Source: Setaria digitata (lineage: Eukaryota; Nematoda; Chromadorea; Rhabditida; Setariidae). From it: 64,000 nt of DNA. Of this stretch, positions 13,003 through 25,136 are shown piece by piece. Under the pieces are notes generated by a model that saw only the letters and a list, made by a program, of their open reading frames with translations, was not told where the DNA came from and did no database searches. The number at the start of each line of letters is the position of its first letter. Position 1 is the first letter of the stretch. Position numbers and translations under genes: made by a program. The stretch lies in NCBI GenBank assembly GCA_003640385.1, contig RCAB01000136.1:62001-126000 (forward strand), written 5' to 3'.

Positions 13003-14686
13003 ATGGCTTCTGCATCAATTGGATTGGACGATGTGGCTTCATCATCAGACGATCTTATGGACGAGCAATCTGCCCACTTCTCAATCACTTCGTTACATAA
13101 TGCGGTATAGTTTTTGTATAGTGGACTCGATGTCAGATTTAAATGAAAACGTTAAAAGATGATTAAATTTCAGATTAGCGGAACAAACATATCCGAAATA
13201 TCTGTCCATCATTCTGCATCGGGGATGGATATTGAGCAAGAACAAATGATTCCAGATAGACATAGGCTTGATGCCGCTTTGTCAAAAATGTGGATTCGCC
13301 TGAATGTTGGTGGAACAGTTAGTTTCTTATGCTGTTTTGCTAAGGAAGCTCTTAAAGAAGTACTTCAATATTTTTGTGTTTATCCTCATCAATTAGGCTG
13401 AAAGAAGTGTTTAAAAGCTATGGTAAAAGAGAACTTTTCTTAAGTACTTTTACTCAAAGAATGGGATCTGATCGTCTCAACTGTGATTGATTTTAAAGTT
13501 AAAGTTACTTAGGTGTGTATTTCAGATCTTTCAAACTACTCGACAAACTTTATGTCGCGAAGCCAATTCATTTTTGGCTCGCCTCTGTAAAGAAGATGAT
13601 GAACTGCCGAGCCAGAAAGTTTGTCCTTTCCAATATATGCAGGTGTTTTAAATGAAAATATAAGTCATTGTTGAAATACCAGTAACCTTACGGAAGACAT
13701 TTTTTTCTTCACTTTTTATCCAGGATAGATAAGTGCTCATCAGTGTTCTCATAAAGAAATGTCGTTATTACTTTTTGTTTCAGGATGGGACGGGTGCTAT
13801 ATTAATTGATCGTGACCCTGAATACTTTGCACCTGTCTTAAATTATTTGCGCCACGGGAAACTTGTAGTGAATAAGAATGTGAGTATCGAAGGTATGCTT
13901 CAGTGATATGATTAAGATTAATTGTATGTAAATTATACACAAACAATATTCTCTTTTCTAGGTGTTCTCGAAGAAGCGGAATTTTACAATTTGCCGCGGT
14001 TAATTCAATTATGTACGGAACGATTAGCAGAATGTGGATTAAAGAAGTCGAAGCAGGTTCGTATGTACTTCAACTGTTTGACTGCTGTTTGCTGAGAATG
14101 CTCTATTCTACAGTTCTGAAGAGTTATTTAGTTTTGCATAAAAAGGAAGCTTTCACTGAAGAAATAAACTCTTATCGGTCAGACAACCCAATCGTTTGTA
14201 TTGTTCTTACAACTCTGGGAAACGTCTATGAGAAAATTGATGATTTTAAACGAAATTCTTATACTTTTGTAGATTTTTAGACAAAACACGTTTATCGTGT
14301 CCTTCAATGTCATGAGGAAGAATTGACAAATGTTGTATCAGCGATGTCAGATGGTTGGAAATTAGTTCAGGTACATCTTTGCATCAAAAATAGGAAATAG
14401 ATCTTGTGGCATTTTTGTCTAAAAAATTTCAACATTATTTACTATTTACGGATTTTCTTATTAAATATGGAAATATTTTAAGGAACATGAAGAAATTTCA
14501 TGTGACATTTCATAATTCATTTTCTTCCCTTCTAGCTAATTCCCATCGGACAGTTCCAGTATCAGAGTGATATGCAAAGTGAATTTCTCTGTGTCGTTTC
14601 TCGTGAATTTCCTGATAACGAAATCAAAAATGGAGAGCACACAGATCTCACCGATCGTGTTAAAGCTTTGCAGCAAAAGGCTCGCC
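13003..14686 (+). CDS. KCTD5: BTB/POZ (T1) domain protein of the KCTD2/KCTD5/KCTD17 group; last exon not resolved
   Basis: Exons 13003-13104, 13174-13317, 13526-13618, 13784-13892, 13962-14056, 14281-14370 and 14536-14686 join in phase to about 261 residues. The Ser/Asp-rich N-terminus is followed by the T1/BTB domain at about 74-172: [58 protein letters not shown]. The conserved C-terminal part reads [28 protein letters not shown] and [11 protein letters not shown]. Vertebrate relatives are pentameric substrate adaptors for CUL3 ubiquitin ligase and act on G-beta-gamma and sleep or insulin signalling. Exon 7 ends in phase 1 at a perfect GTAAGT donor, so a short terminal exon should follow. 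Candidates in phase include an acceptor at 15157-15158 giving a four-residue tail ending at 15172, and one near 16093. I could not decide between them. The end given is therefore the last certain coding base. Exon 3 has a second possible donor, listed in the findings. Confidence 0.93.
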
Positions 14687-17600
14687 GTAAGTTAAAATCA
14701 ACTTTATTTTTGTTAAATCCACCAACATACAGTAGTAATTTGACTTGTATGTTCCAATTGTGTCATTATTTTGATTGAATCGCTAAAATGTAAAAACTTT
14801 AAAGTTTCATCGAGATCTTTTGTTTCCTGTACACCATAATTTTATAGCAGTCGGTTGCTTTAATTGTTTTGCTAGTTTTAGTCGGTCATTACTGATGCTC
14901 AATAATACAGTTGGGTTTGCAGATCACTAGTGCTGGAAAACAACCTTTTGTTTCGATTCAGGACAGCTTTGTCGCTCGTGCTGCAATAGGGATTTTTTTC
15001 ATTTAATCTGTGCTTGTAACAGTCAGTATTAGGCATTGTGAACTGTTTGTATTTTTATCGATTTTGAGGAGCGGTTAACTCATGCTTTGTAAAATTCGTA
15101 TAATCTTACTGCCTTCTTTAAAAGAAGCCAGTACATAATTGCTATGCCTGACCTACAGGATTGTCGTGGTAGCCGAATCTCATAGAGAATTGCACCGTGA
15201 GTGCCATCAAGGAAAGATTAAATGTTGCACTGAATGACATCCGTAAGGTAGGAGAGAATTTGTCATTAAACTAAGACGTCATAAGTATTTTTCACCCCAT
15301 TCATTACCGAACATTTGAGCATTTTGTTCCTTTTTTTTCTGGTACTGTGTATAGATATTTATGATGTTTTTATTAATGAGAAATGTCCTGCATTTCATCC
15401 TTGCTTATATGCCTTTTAGTCGCTTTGGTCTGTGAAACTTGATATAATATTTAATGACCACAACCATTACTGCCATTACAAAAGCATTGCTGATGAATTT
15501 CTTGTCCTTAAATGCTTCCCATTTTTAAGAAATTAACCATTTTGCGTCCCAAAAGTAACTTATGAAGAGTTAAGTCCGATTTAATCTGTATTTTCCATGC
15601 AAAAGCGGATGTATAGTTAAGCTTCATGATCTAAACCATTGGTTAAATTATTTTATAGCCTTTATAACTCACTTCATGTTTTCTTTCTGTTTTTGAATTT
15701 CTTTTATGCACGGCCATTTTTGCGCTCAAATCCTATTGTTTCTGTTTTCTTTTTCTTTTTTTTGTTGTTGCACATGAGATGATGGCGGTATTTGAAATAC
15801 CTTTCTTTGTATTCGTTTCCTGCCACTTCTAAGCTTCAGTACATATTATGGAGTGAGGAACGGAGAAAGAATTTATAAATTTGATTTATAGTTAATATCA
15901 AAACTGTTATTTCCGTGCCATCTCCATTCATGCTTTTGATCAATTTTTTGATCTCAGAATGATATGGTGGTCGTTTGAGCTTTAAATATATTTCAGAGAT
16001 GTGAAAAAACTAATGAAAAAGATCAGTCAATAAGAATTAAAAATTAACTTGGATCGTTTGAGTAAATTCTCAGGTAAAATATGTTTCTTGCAGAAATAAC
16101 CTTCCCTAGCTGTTGTATGCTTAAAACTATGAGTGCGGAGTTTTGATGTGGCTTTTTTTAATTGTTATCTTTGACGAGGCATTTTTAGAAACCAAGAACT
16201 TCAGTGTCTGTTCAGTATGGACGCAGTATTTTGTATCGGAAATCTGCATAATTTGATGAAAATGCTAAAGATTGATTTACATCTGGGGCTTGCGCCTTTT
16301 ATGTGCTCAAAGTTGATTGATATGGCATAAATTCATCATGAATTTTTACATTTATTGTCAGATCGCCGTTTTTGATCTTGACAAGAAAGATGTTTTGATT
16401 TCCTGGTATTTTTGAACAGTAAAATGAATATGGCAAACGTCGCTTCCAGTAATGCACGTTTACAGTTTTCAACTGAAGAATGTTTATCTCTTTCATTTAA
16501 TATTGGGAAGTGCATCTGTAAAGCAGAATAAGAGATTATAAAGGTTGGAGACTTTATGCTTAGGATTTCTGTGACGTTTATGCGGCAGTTCCAAGTAGTA
16601 GGAGGGAATCGTTGTGCTGGTAGGAGAACCTTAAGAAGTGAGCTTGGCCAAAAGTTATGTCTTAAAACTTCTTCCTTTCACTATTTCTGATGTTGTCGTT
16701 GAATGGCAACTTGGAAGATTTGAGCATGTGGAAGTAGTAGTTTAATTCTTTAAGTAGTGTTATTTGAATTGACTCTGCTACAATTGCATTCATTTTTTTC
16801 ATAGGTTAATATTACTATCTTTTCCTTGGTGCTTCTGTTTCAACGCTTTATGCATGAATAAGACTTGTACTCTAAACGGATTTCATTAGTAATTTGTTCT
16901 TTCATTCGAAAATAGGACAGGAGTGGTTAAGAGATTTAAGGTAATTTTATTTTAAATTATGGAAAAAAAGTTAATTTCATTAGCTTACACTGCGCTAGAG
17001 TAAACTAAGGCTTTTTTTTATCAATTTTTTTCCCAAACCAAAATACGCACAGAAATAGACTGATGGATTATCCTATCTTGCACAAAAATTGACTGCTTGG
17101 ATTCATTACTAAGATAAAAACAAGCGGTAGAAAGCAGCGAGTTTTCACCTTCTTTTTCTTTAATAATGTTGTGAATACTTTCGTTTAAATAATGACGAAA
17201 ACGTTCAGTAGGGTGCAGAATATTTTGCAGGTAGCTTACATATTTTCTGTAAAGGGAACGGTTTTTGTAATTGCCATCAAAATTTTATCAAAGTAGTACC
17301 ATTTCATTAAATGATACAATTCTCGACTAGTTATTTCCTTCTACATTTAATATCTGTCATTTCATTATCGGGGTAATCAAGTCACTACTACCAATTTTGT
17401 TAGCAGATCTGGAATGATTTAGTTATTCCACCGCGAATTTATAATCAGGTTTTGCAAGGTTGTCTTTAGGAGTTTTCATTTTATCTCAATTTTTGATCGT
17501 TTTTTTTTCCGTTTTTCCGACACAAGCTTGCTTGAATAAATTTGTCCTTTTTCTGTTATAATGCTCTTTTCATTTTTTCTCATTTAATACATTTCGATCC

Positions 17601-18145
17601 ATACATTCCCGAAAGGGGTTTTTTTTTTTTTTTTGTATGTCTCTACAAGCACTCAGAATTGGCAAGCATTAACAATTGATTTGTGTGCGAAAAAGGGCAT
17701 AAGTGAAGTTGTGAATTTTTATTTTTTTCTTTCACATTTTCACCCATAAAATGATATTATTAAGAAGTCAAATAATTGGAGAATTTTGTTCCTTTTCTTT
17801 TTACAAATTATTAAATTTATATCGTTTCATTCACGTAGTTGTGTTATCTTTCACATTGTTAAGTATATTAAAATGCAGAGCTTGCATACGTTTCGGATGA
17901 ACTGTGAGTATACGAACTTGTTATCTTAAAGAGTGCTTGTACTTTGTTTTAGGAAAGATAAGGTGCAGAAATTTTTTGCGATTCGTAAATCATCTTTTAT
18001 CTGAGTATTGCGTAAATTGAAAATCTAGGTGATTGATTGTTCATTATAGCGTGCATGTTTCGTTCTTATTCACTGATATGAAAAATAGGTTCTGATGTGT
18101 AGTGCAAATCTTTTTTTTAGCAACATCGTTAACGCTAGGTGGTTA
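14687..18145. other. Long intron, 3'UTR or intergenic stretch between KCTD and PAFAH genes
   Basis: About 3.4 kb of T-rich sequence. It may contain the terminal KCTD exon; the exon-like block at 15159-15250 is the best candidate region. Open frames such as 16299-16496 (-) look like chance. Poly-T runs occur at 17619-17634 and elsewhere. I see no other gene. Confidence 0.45.
18119..18120 (+). promoter_or_regulatory. Splice acceptor 25 bases upstream of the PAFAH-like start
   Basis: A T-run ending in TTTTTTAG precedes a 25-base leader and the tandem ATGATG at 18146. This resembles a spliced-leader acceptor. Confidence 0.5.
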
Positions 18146-19571
18146 ATGATGGAGAAGGAAGGAAGAGTGGATCCTGCTGGTGATAATCGTTGGGCGGAAT
18201 TGGTAATTCTTGACATTCTTGAATATTTAAAATTTAATTAACCTTGGTAGGTCATAAGGTACTTGTTATAAAAACTTAATTTCATGCTGGAATTGTTCTC
18301 TTGGGATTTTTGTTGATTTCAGCAAGAACGATTTGTTTCGGAAGCACGAGATAAGGAGGCGGACGTCTTGTTTTTAGGAGACGATCATATGGCTTTCCTC
18401 GAGCAGTCAATGGTAAGTTGATGATTTCTTCAGTGGGAATATATATGTTTACGATTGATTAAATTCCCTGTGTTACTAGTTGCCCTTTAAAACGTCTTTA
18501 TTCCTACAGCCTAGGGTACTTTTCTTTTATTCTAGATATATCGGGAAAATTTGGCCCCGTTGCACTGCTTATGTTTTGGTGCTTTTGGTGACAAAATTTC
18601 GAATTTGTCATGGAGGCTTGAAAATAATGTCTTGATGGGCTTGAATCCTAAGGTATCGTTTAGAGTTCCTTTCTTTTTTCTTACATTTATTGATTTTTCT
18701 GACATCTGACAAAATTCAGTTACGGCTTTTCAGTTTCTTTTTTTTTTAGATCTTTTGTACAATTTCCTTAATCTAGGTGATTGTTGTATCGATTGGCAAT
18801 TCGGATTTCGATTTAACAGAGGAGCAAATGTTAGAAGCCTTGAAAAGTGTCGCCGAGACCATTCGAAAACAAAAGCCATCTGCGAAGCTGTATTTTATGG
18901 TAGTTTATTGGATTTTTGCTACTGATTTATTTAAAAAAAAACAGTTTTTATTTTATTCATTTCGTAAAGATTGAAAACTGAATATTTTTAAAAATTAATT
19001 CAGATCTTATGCTTTTAAAAATAAACTCAGTTTTTTTTTTCTCAGAAGCTTCTTCCATCCGGAAGAAGACCGAACAAGAGACGTGAGCTAGTGGGTCGAG
19101 TTAATGAAAATTTGGAAGAGGTGTTAAAAGGCACGGCTGATGTAATCGATGTGGAACCTTCTATACAAGGCTTGTTTATTTCATTTACTCTGTTGAGATT
19201 TTATTTTGCTTCTTTTCCTTTTTTTTTGCACTGTTAATATTTTCAATAACAAAATTACAAAATTGGCGTAGTTCAGAATATCTCAGGATCCAAACTCTAA
19301 GAAATCTTTTTTTTTTTTTTTTTTCGTGATGTAGCAATTTTGTATCACTCAAGGAAAAACGACGAGAACGTTCATGAAAGAAATTTGAGAAACTGGTTAA
19401 GTAATAATGTCTATGCAGAATGGGTACTTAAAGTTTTGTTTTTCAGGTACAAATGGTCAGATTGAATCCCATTATATGTTTGATTACGTTCATCTCACAC
19501 AGGAAGGGTATCGCAAAATCTATGAACCAGTCCTTGTTGCCGTCAGCGCTGCACTGAACCCAGATACATGA
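18146..19571 (+). CDS. Platelet-activating factor acetylhydrolase 1b alpha (PAFAH1B2/3-like) homologue, catalytic serine replaced
   Basis: Exons 18146-18202, 18323-18412, 18536-18652, 18777-18899, 19046-19169 and 19447-19571 give 211 residues (about 230 in mammals). Alignment from family knowledge: DNRWAEL then ADVLFLGDDH aligns with the block I GDS region, CFGAFGD with the GIGGD region, SIGNSDFDLTEE with the GTNN block, KLLPSGRRPNKRRE with the LLPRGEKPN region, and MFDYVHLTQEGY with the Asp-His block. The expected nucleophile Ser is Asp40 here. The second block loses its Gly-Gly, and the GTNN block is changed to GNSD, while Asp183 and His186 remain. As read, the protein should lack esterase activity by the known mechanism. 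Drosophila is known to carry a catalytically defective PAFAH1b alpha. The alpha subunits bind LIS1 (PAFAH1B1), so a structural or dynein-regulatory role is plausible. The intron after 19169 has a GC rather than GT donor in this model. Confidence 0.88.
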
Positions 19572-20804
19572 TTTCAGTTATATCTCAGTGAAAGAAAAAA
19601 ATTTTTTCTGCTCTTCAGTTTCAACTTCCTTTAGTTCTGGGGGGGAGGGGGGTGCAAAGAGAAGAAAGAGGAGAAGAGGAGAGGGAGGTTTGAACGTTCT
19701 CGTTTGAAAATTTTTACATCTGAATTCGTAATTTGTTGACTATTGACATATGTTTTAAATTGTTAGATTTTATTTCCCATAATGACAGACAGAAGCGCTG
19801 GAAAATTTTTTTCTAGTGTTCAGAGTAAGGAAAAAGTACTGCTTAGGAGGAATAATCGTTATGAGTCGAATAAATTTCTGCTTTGTTTTTTTAAATCCCT
19901 TAGGAATCATTTAAACCTATATTCATTTTTATATTGCTAAAATCCGTTCGGAAATTTCTAAAATGGTAGTAGGTATTCTGGTTTTATGATGTCAAGTTCG
20001 GATTTTTTTCTTTCTATTCCTCACCATTAACTGTTTTGTGAAACCTTGCTGTGATCTCGCCTTCTAGTTCAGCTCTATTTGCATAACTTTTGTAAGGCCA
20101 TCTAAATATATGCCAAGCCATCTATGATACTATTTCTGCTAGCTGCCAAATCTTTCATCCGGTAGCACTTATCTACTGGTTTATTTATTTATTTTTTCAA
20201 GCCTTTCCACGATCCTCATGAGTTTACGATCTACGGTGATGGTAAAATTTTTCCTGATCGTTGATACTGTCAGCTGCTTTGTCACTTCGCTTTATATGTG
20301 CAGCACAGAAATTGCTGATTTCGCCGCATTTAATGAAATTATGCAGTATCGCTTTGTTTATATGTTTCAGCAGACTTTTCTGCTTCATAAACAGTTCTTT
20401 AAAACCTTGGTGTTATTACTGGACACAAGTAGTTATCGCTGTAACGAGAAGTGGTTACTTATCACTGCTTTGTGGATAAAATTAATCGAAATTGTCATCA
20501 TTTTTGTTTTTTATCTTAGCCTTAATCTGATGCAGTTTTACATCTTAATTTGCAGCGAAGACATGTTGACTTGGTCGTATCTTTCGTGTTAACGTATTGA
20601 AATTGGAATGTTGACTGCGACAATCCTAATATCTACCAGAGGTGTACGGTCACTGAATCCTCATTATTTTCGACCTCCTTGGCCAATATTTTCGAAGGTT
20701 TAATACAGAACTATTTCCGTTGTTCTGTAGAAGATGTCACTGTAACTGTGTTTTATTCACTCGTAAGCTTAAGAAGTTTTGGAAGAATTAATTCTAAAAT
20801 AATC
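19572..20804. other. Intergenic between PAFAH-like gene and mrpl-41, with G/purine-rich tract
   Basis: It begins with the PAFAH-like 3'UTR. A purine tract at about 19639-19690 carries G-runs (7, 6) followed by GA-rich sequence. An open frame of 124 codons at 20218-20592 (+) encodes a hydrophobic, Leu/Phe/Ile-rich peptide with no recognisable family, and I do not call it a gene. Confidence 0.45.
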
Positions 20805-21742
20805 ATGTTTAGGAGATCTGTTTGATAAATTTAATATGAATTTCACTAGGCACAAGGGTGGCGAAAGCGAGGTCCCATTATATATGAGCGTCATCAGCTT
20901 CCTGGACAAGATCATGAATACCCGGAATTGTCACCGAAATTCAAGAAAGAGAATCCAAAGGAGTTGCACCGTAAGCTTCCTACGGACACTGCAAGTTATC
21001 TACCATCAAATTGTTGCTGAAATATTTTCTCTTTAGACTATACTGGCGTTCAAGATGTTGGTTTCGTTGATCCGGTCACTGAGAGATTTGTTCACGTTGA
21101 GGAAATGTATCCGGAATTAATTGTCCCAGACTTGCGAGGGTTTCGGTTGCGTCCCTACGTCTCATACCGAACCGACAGCGAAATTGAAAAGAGGTGGAAC
21201 TTTTCTTATGCGTCAAATGCCAGACATTCCTTAAGAAAAAAGGAAAGTAACTCCCTTGATCATTTCTTTAAATACATTTTCTGTTTGATAATGAGAATCC
21301 TTTTTCTTTATGTTATTGTCCTGATTGTCTCGATAAATCCTAAGGGCGTTTTCTGTCCAAGATCTAAATGAGGCTTTGGCCAGCTTTCAGGAGGAAGAAG
21401 TATGAAAAGTTGACGGCCAAGTATGGCAGTGAGGGAGGCACTGGAACTGTCTCATTTGAAGGCGAGAAATGGCCACCCCCGAAGACTACACCGCGCCTTT
21501 TGTTCGATATACATTACGCGCCGTTAATAAGGTGCGCAGATTTTGCTTTTGCAACTTATTATGGAGTTTGGCTTCAGCTGCTTGTTTTGTTATAGCTGCA
21601 TGATTGCTTCATTCGCTGTAAATTCAAATTCAGTGGAATTTATCTTATGACTTTTAAATCCATTATTTTTAGGGAAATGTATGATAACGGGGAATATTTT
21701 ACGGACAGTGAGACAGATAACAATGGTGACGAGCCCAAGTAA
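20805..21742 (+). CDS. mrpl-41: Mitochondrial large-subunit ribosomal protein L41 (mL41); first exon uncertain
   Basis: The secure exons are 20850-20970, 21037-21193, 21391-21531 and 21673-21742, in consistent phase, giving 162 residues. The protein reads WRKRGPIIYERHQLPGQ near the start, then EEMYPELIVPDLRGFRLRP, YVSYRTDSEIEKR, LLFDIHYAPLIREMYDNG and an acidic end. The segment MYPELIVPDLRGF corresponds to the conserved core of MRPL41. It is a component of the mitochondrial 39S subunit. The initiating exon is unclear. A five-codon exon at 20805-20819 (MFRRS) would join in phase 0, but the intron would be only 30 bases, which is very short. A more distant first exon is equally possible, so the start is tentative. 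It lies 1.2 kb downstream of the PAFAH-like gene on the same strand. Confidence 0.85.
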
Positions 21743-22470
21743 TTTCAAAGCTTCTGATGTTCTTTATAAATCCCTTGATGCGCTTGAGTAATGTGATTGT
21801 ATGTATTAAGTCCTCATTTGCTTATGTTTTCTTAGCTGTTTACTGTGTTTGTTTAAAAATTCTGCTTCCTATTCTGTTGTATGAGTTGTTAGTAAGGGAT
21901 ATTATGAATGCTGACTGTTCAATACAGCTAAAAATTCAATACAGCTAAAAATACTAGCATTGGAATAAAATGCACCTTGCTGAAAATTGAAATGGAGGAA
22001 ACTATAGATAACTCATTAGTTCTTTTGTTAATTCCAGATGCTTTGTGGTGATGAAAAGCTTATATATATGGATTCTGACTGCTTGAGTTAATCACTAACT
22101 TTCGAAAGGTTTTATTGTTAACTTAATAGGAATCATTCTTATGGAACAGTAAAAAGTTCTAAACTTCGTCCTTTTTTCCGACCTACAAAAGAGATATATT
22201 TATTAGAGTTAATTTAATAGTTGGACACTGCCTCTCACCGGAACATTTTATGAAATTTATTGTTATTCAAAAAATTCAAATGATTTCAAGTGTATTTTGG
22301 AATTGCACGAATCATTCGAAATAGGAAAAAGAAAATAATGTAAATTTTTTTGGAGGACATTGCTGCATATCGGCTGTTTGTAATAGCAGTTTTCAGGAAG
22401 AAAAAGAAAGTTTCGGAAAGATATGCGTCATCCAAACATATTTGATTTGACAGAAAATAGTTATGCGAAT
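21743..22470. other. Convergent intergenic region between mrpl-41 and the small heat-shock gene
   Basis: About 0.73 kb between two converging genes, expected to hold both 3'UTRs. A direct repeat of CAATACAGCTAAAAAT is seen near 21920-21950. No gene is seen. Confidence 0.5.
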
Positions 22471-25136
22471 TTAGTGTTGAATAGCCAAATGTGGCAGCGG
22501 TGCTTCAACAGTTAAAACACCATCCGTACTTAGCGTACTGCTGATCAGTTCTGGATTTGTTCCATGAGGAAGCATGAATTCCTGAAGCAGAATATGTCAT
22601 TTTAAATAGAGGGAAAAGTTATTCATGTCAGTCAAACAAATGGTTTTTATCACTTAAAGTTAGAAGGAATATTCAAAACCTGATTGTATTCTCTGAAGAC
22701 AGCGCGTTGTGGTGTTTTCTCTTCGTGTTTAGCATGAACCAAAAGTCTGTTATCAACCGTTTTTACCGTTACTTCTTCCGGTTTGTACTGTGCAACATCA
22801 AATCTGAAATACAAATTAAGGTTTACTTTTGCGATCCCTTCAGTATAACTTGAAGAAGTCAAGATTTTTCTGGTAAGCCTCAAAAATTCCTTAAAATATC
22901 TTCCTATAAATACCATAGTATAATTCTGCCAAGCTTTCAAAAGTAAAATTATGCAAACCTCCCACTTTCATCCTAGGTTCTTTTTTTTTTAGAAATTCTT
23001 AGCAAAAACAAAATTAGCAAACAAACCTAAGTCTCAAAGTTTTTCCATCACTTTCATCTTTGATAAGTGGTGATTTGAGATTTTCCAGATAAGGATCGTA
23101 TGTTGGTCGAATGGACATCATGTCGGGTCGCCCGAAACCTTCACTACGGAACGTACTGCTTGGTGGAGGTGGACCACCACCCTATAACTTCGGCTGATGT
23201 AAAAGGCATGGTAGAGATATAAATTTAGAAAAGAATTAAATGCATCATAGCAAGTTTTACCGAAAAAGAAAGATTGGTGAAAAAGATTTTACTTGTGTTG
23301 ATGACGATTCATAACGTCTGGATTCTTCACGATGATATGTAGTAGAACGATTATCCGACTGTGATCCCTGTTGTTGCGATGGCGTATATCCTACAAAATC
23401 TTTATGTCTTATATTTTGATTAAAAATTTTTTATGCGCTTTCAGCTTCTAAGTGGCATAAAACACTAACACTACTTCTTGACATCTTTTTTTTTTTTTTT
23501 TTTTTTAATTTTTTCTCTTCAGTTCTTATTCGTTGTTTCTCTCCTGCTTTATGTTTAGTCTCCTGTAATATTTTAACACATAATTTTCAACGATAAAAGA
23601 GAAGAGGAAATTGATCGAAAATACATATAAAATATATATTATAAAGTTTTTTTGATTAGGACAACCATTCATTGTCAATATAAATTATGTTCAAACTAAA
23701 ACGTGAATGACACTTTCTTCAGAGCAATAAGCCTCACTTAAGCGTTATACGCCGTCTGCAGATCTAGCTATTTACTGAATTGCAGTGATTAATTAATTAG
23801 ATGTATAGTGCAAGCAAATCATCAACATAATGATGAATAAAGCAATTAGATGAAGACACAATTTGACACTGTATTTATCGTCCTACTTAATCCATCAGCC
23901 CATCCACTCCTGCTGTCTGATACTAAGAGTTAAGAATTTGTAAATAACTAATCAGCTCATCCACGAATTTAATATTGTCCTTTAAATAAGATTATAAACC
24001 GAATGTGAGTTACAGTTATTGGCGTGGAACTTTGATGGTTTTCAGTTTTCGAATAATCTAAATGCTCATTAAAAAATCCATTAGAAAATCGGATGTAAAT
24101 GTCCAGCTATGGTAGCAGCAAGAAAAATGAAACAAATCAGATCATAAATCACTTAAATCGTGGAAAATTTATGAAATATCTGAATTAAAAAAAAGAAAAA
24201 CAAAGAAAAGCAAAGCATTAAACGAAATAAATATGGATCGCAACATTATTAAAGCAAGGCTTATTTTGGCCTGAAATTACAGGTTGTGGAAAAATGATGA
24301 TAAGCAAATAAAACTGATTGTATAAACGACAAAAAAGAACATATTTTCCATTAAACTTTTATAATAGTGATAAAATAAATTGATTTTTTGCGATGAAACT
24401 GAGCAGTAGGCACATATCACACACACATCATCCAAACAGTACAATTACTGTTAGGAGTACTGATAAGCTCATTCCTCATGGAAAGAAAATGAATGACGAA
24501 CAGTTGTCTCTTCCAAGCAAGCAATTTAGAAGAATATTTTTTTTCCTCATCAGTTTGAACTAACCAGTAATGCATCTATCATAACTTATCAGCAGCGTAT
24601 CATATTCGGTAAGTCTTAGGGTCTTATCATACAAGAAGCAGAAAGAAGTATAAATGGAAATACCCTCACAAATTCAACACATATGAAACGGTTCAAGATT
24701 ATTTGATTTGGCAAAAATTCAATGCGGTACTAAAATCAGTTCAGAACTTCACGAAATAAAAATATATCCGAAATAATTGCAAACTGGTAAAACAGTTGAA
24801 GATTTCCATTATCACTTTTCACAAGCAAAATTTGAAATTGAAATTGTCAACTGAATACATGGTTCAAATAAAATTAAGCAGTTTTATTTATCTCAGAAAT
24901 AAAAAATATATTTAAGCAAACTTATCGCCCTTTCAATTGCATCAGTTTAGGTTTTAACCGAATGTTTTTATCGTTTAGAAATAAAATTGATCACCTTCAA
25001 ATTCTCGCCTTAAACGCTTCATTTCTTCCTCCACATGCCTCATTTCGGCTTCAAAACGTTCCCGCATACTTCCAAATTCAGTATCCAGTACTGAATAATT
25101 ACTCGGTGTAACATCTATTTTTCTTTCTCTTTGCAT
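22471..25136 (-). CDS. hsp-25: Small heat-shock protein, alpha-crystallin family (nematode HSP-25 type)
   Basis: Exons 24995-25136, 23293-23390, 23027-23181, 22680-22803 and 22471-22581 join in phase to 209 residues. The N-terminal part (about 15-47) is strongly helical and charged (ERFEAEMRHVEEEMKRLRR) and may form a coiled coil. A Gln/Ser/Arg-rich linker follows, then GGGPPPPSS. The alpha-crystallin domain covers about 115-200: LRLRFDVAQYKPEEVTVKTV, DNRLLVHAKHEEK, VFREYNQEFMLPHGTNPE and STLSTDGVLTVEAPLP. The protein ends LAIQH and lacks a clear I-x-I/V tail motif. Small HSPs are ATP-independent holdases. Caenorhabditis HSP-25 is associated with muscle dense bodies, which is family knowledge. 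The start chosen is the ATG at 25136, which lies 20 bases after a TTTACAG acceptor. The frame is open up to that acceptor, so an additional upstream exon cannot be excluded. Intron 1 is 1.6 kb, unusually long here. Confidence 0.92.

Noticed and set aside
20218..20592. 124-codon hydrophobic frame after the PAFAH-like gene
   Set aside because: It has no recognisable motif, its composition mirrors T-rich DNA, and it overlaps another open frame. It is likely 3' flank.
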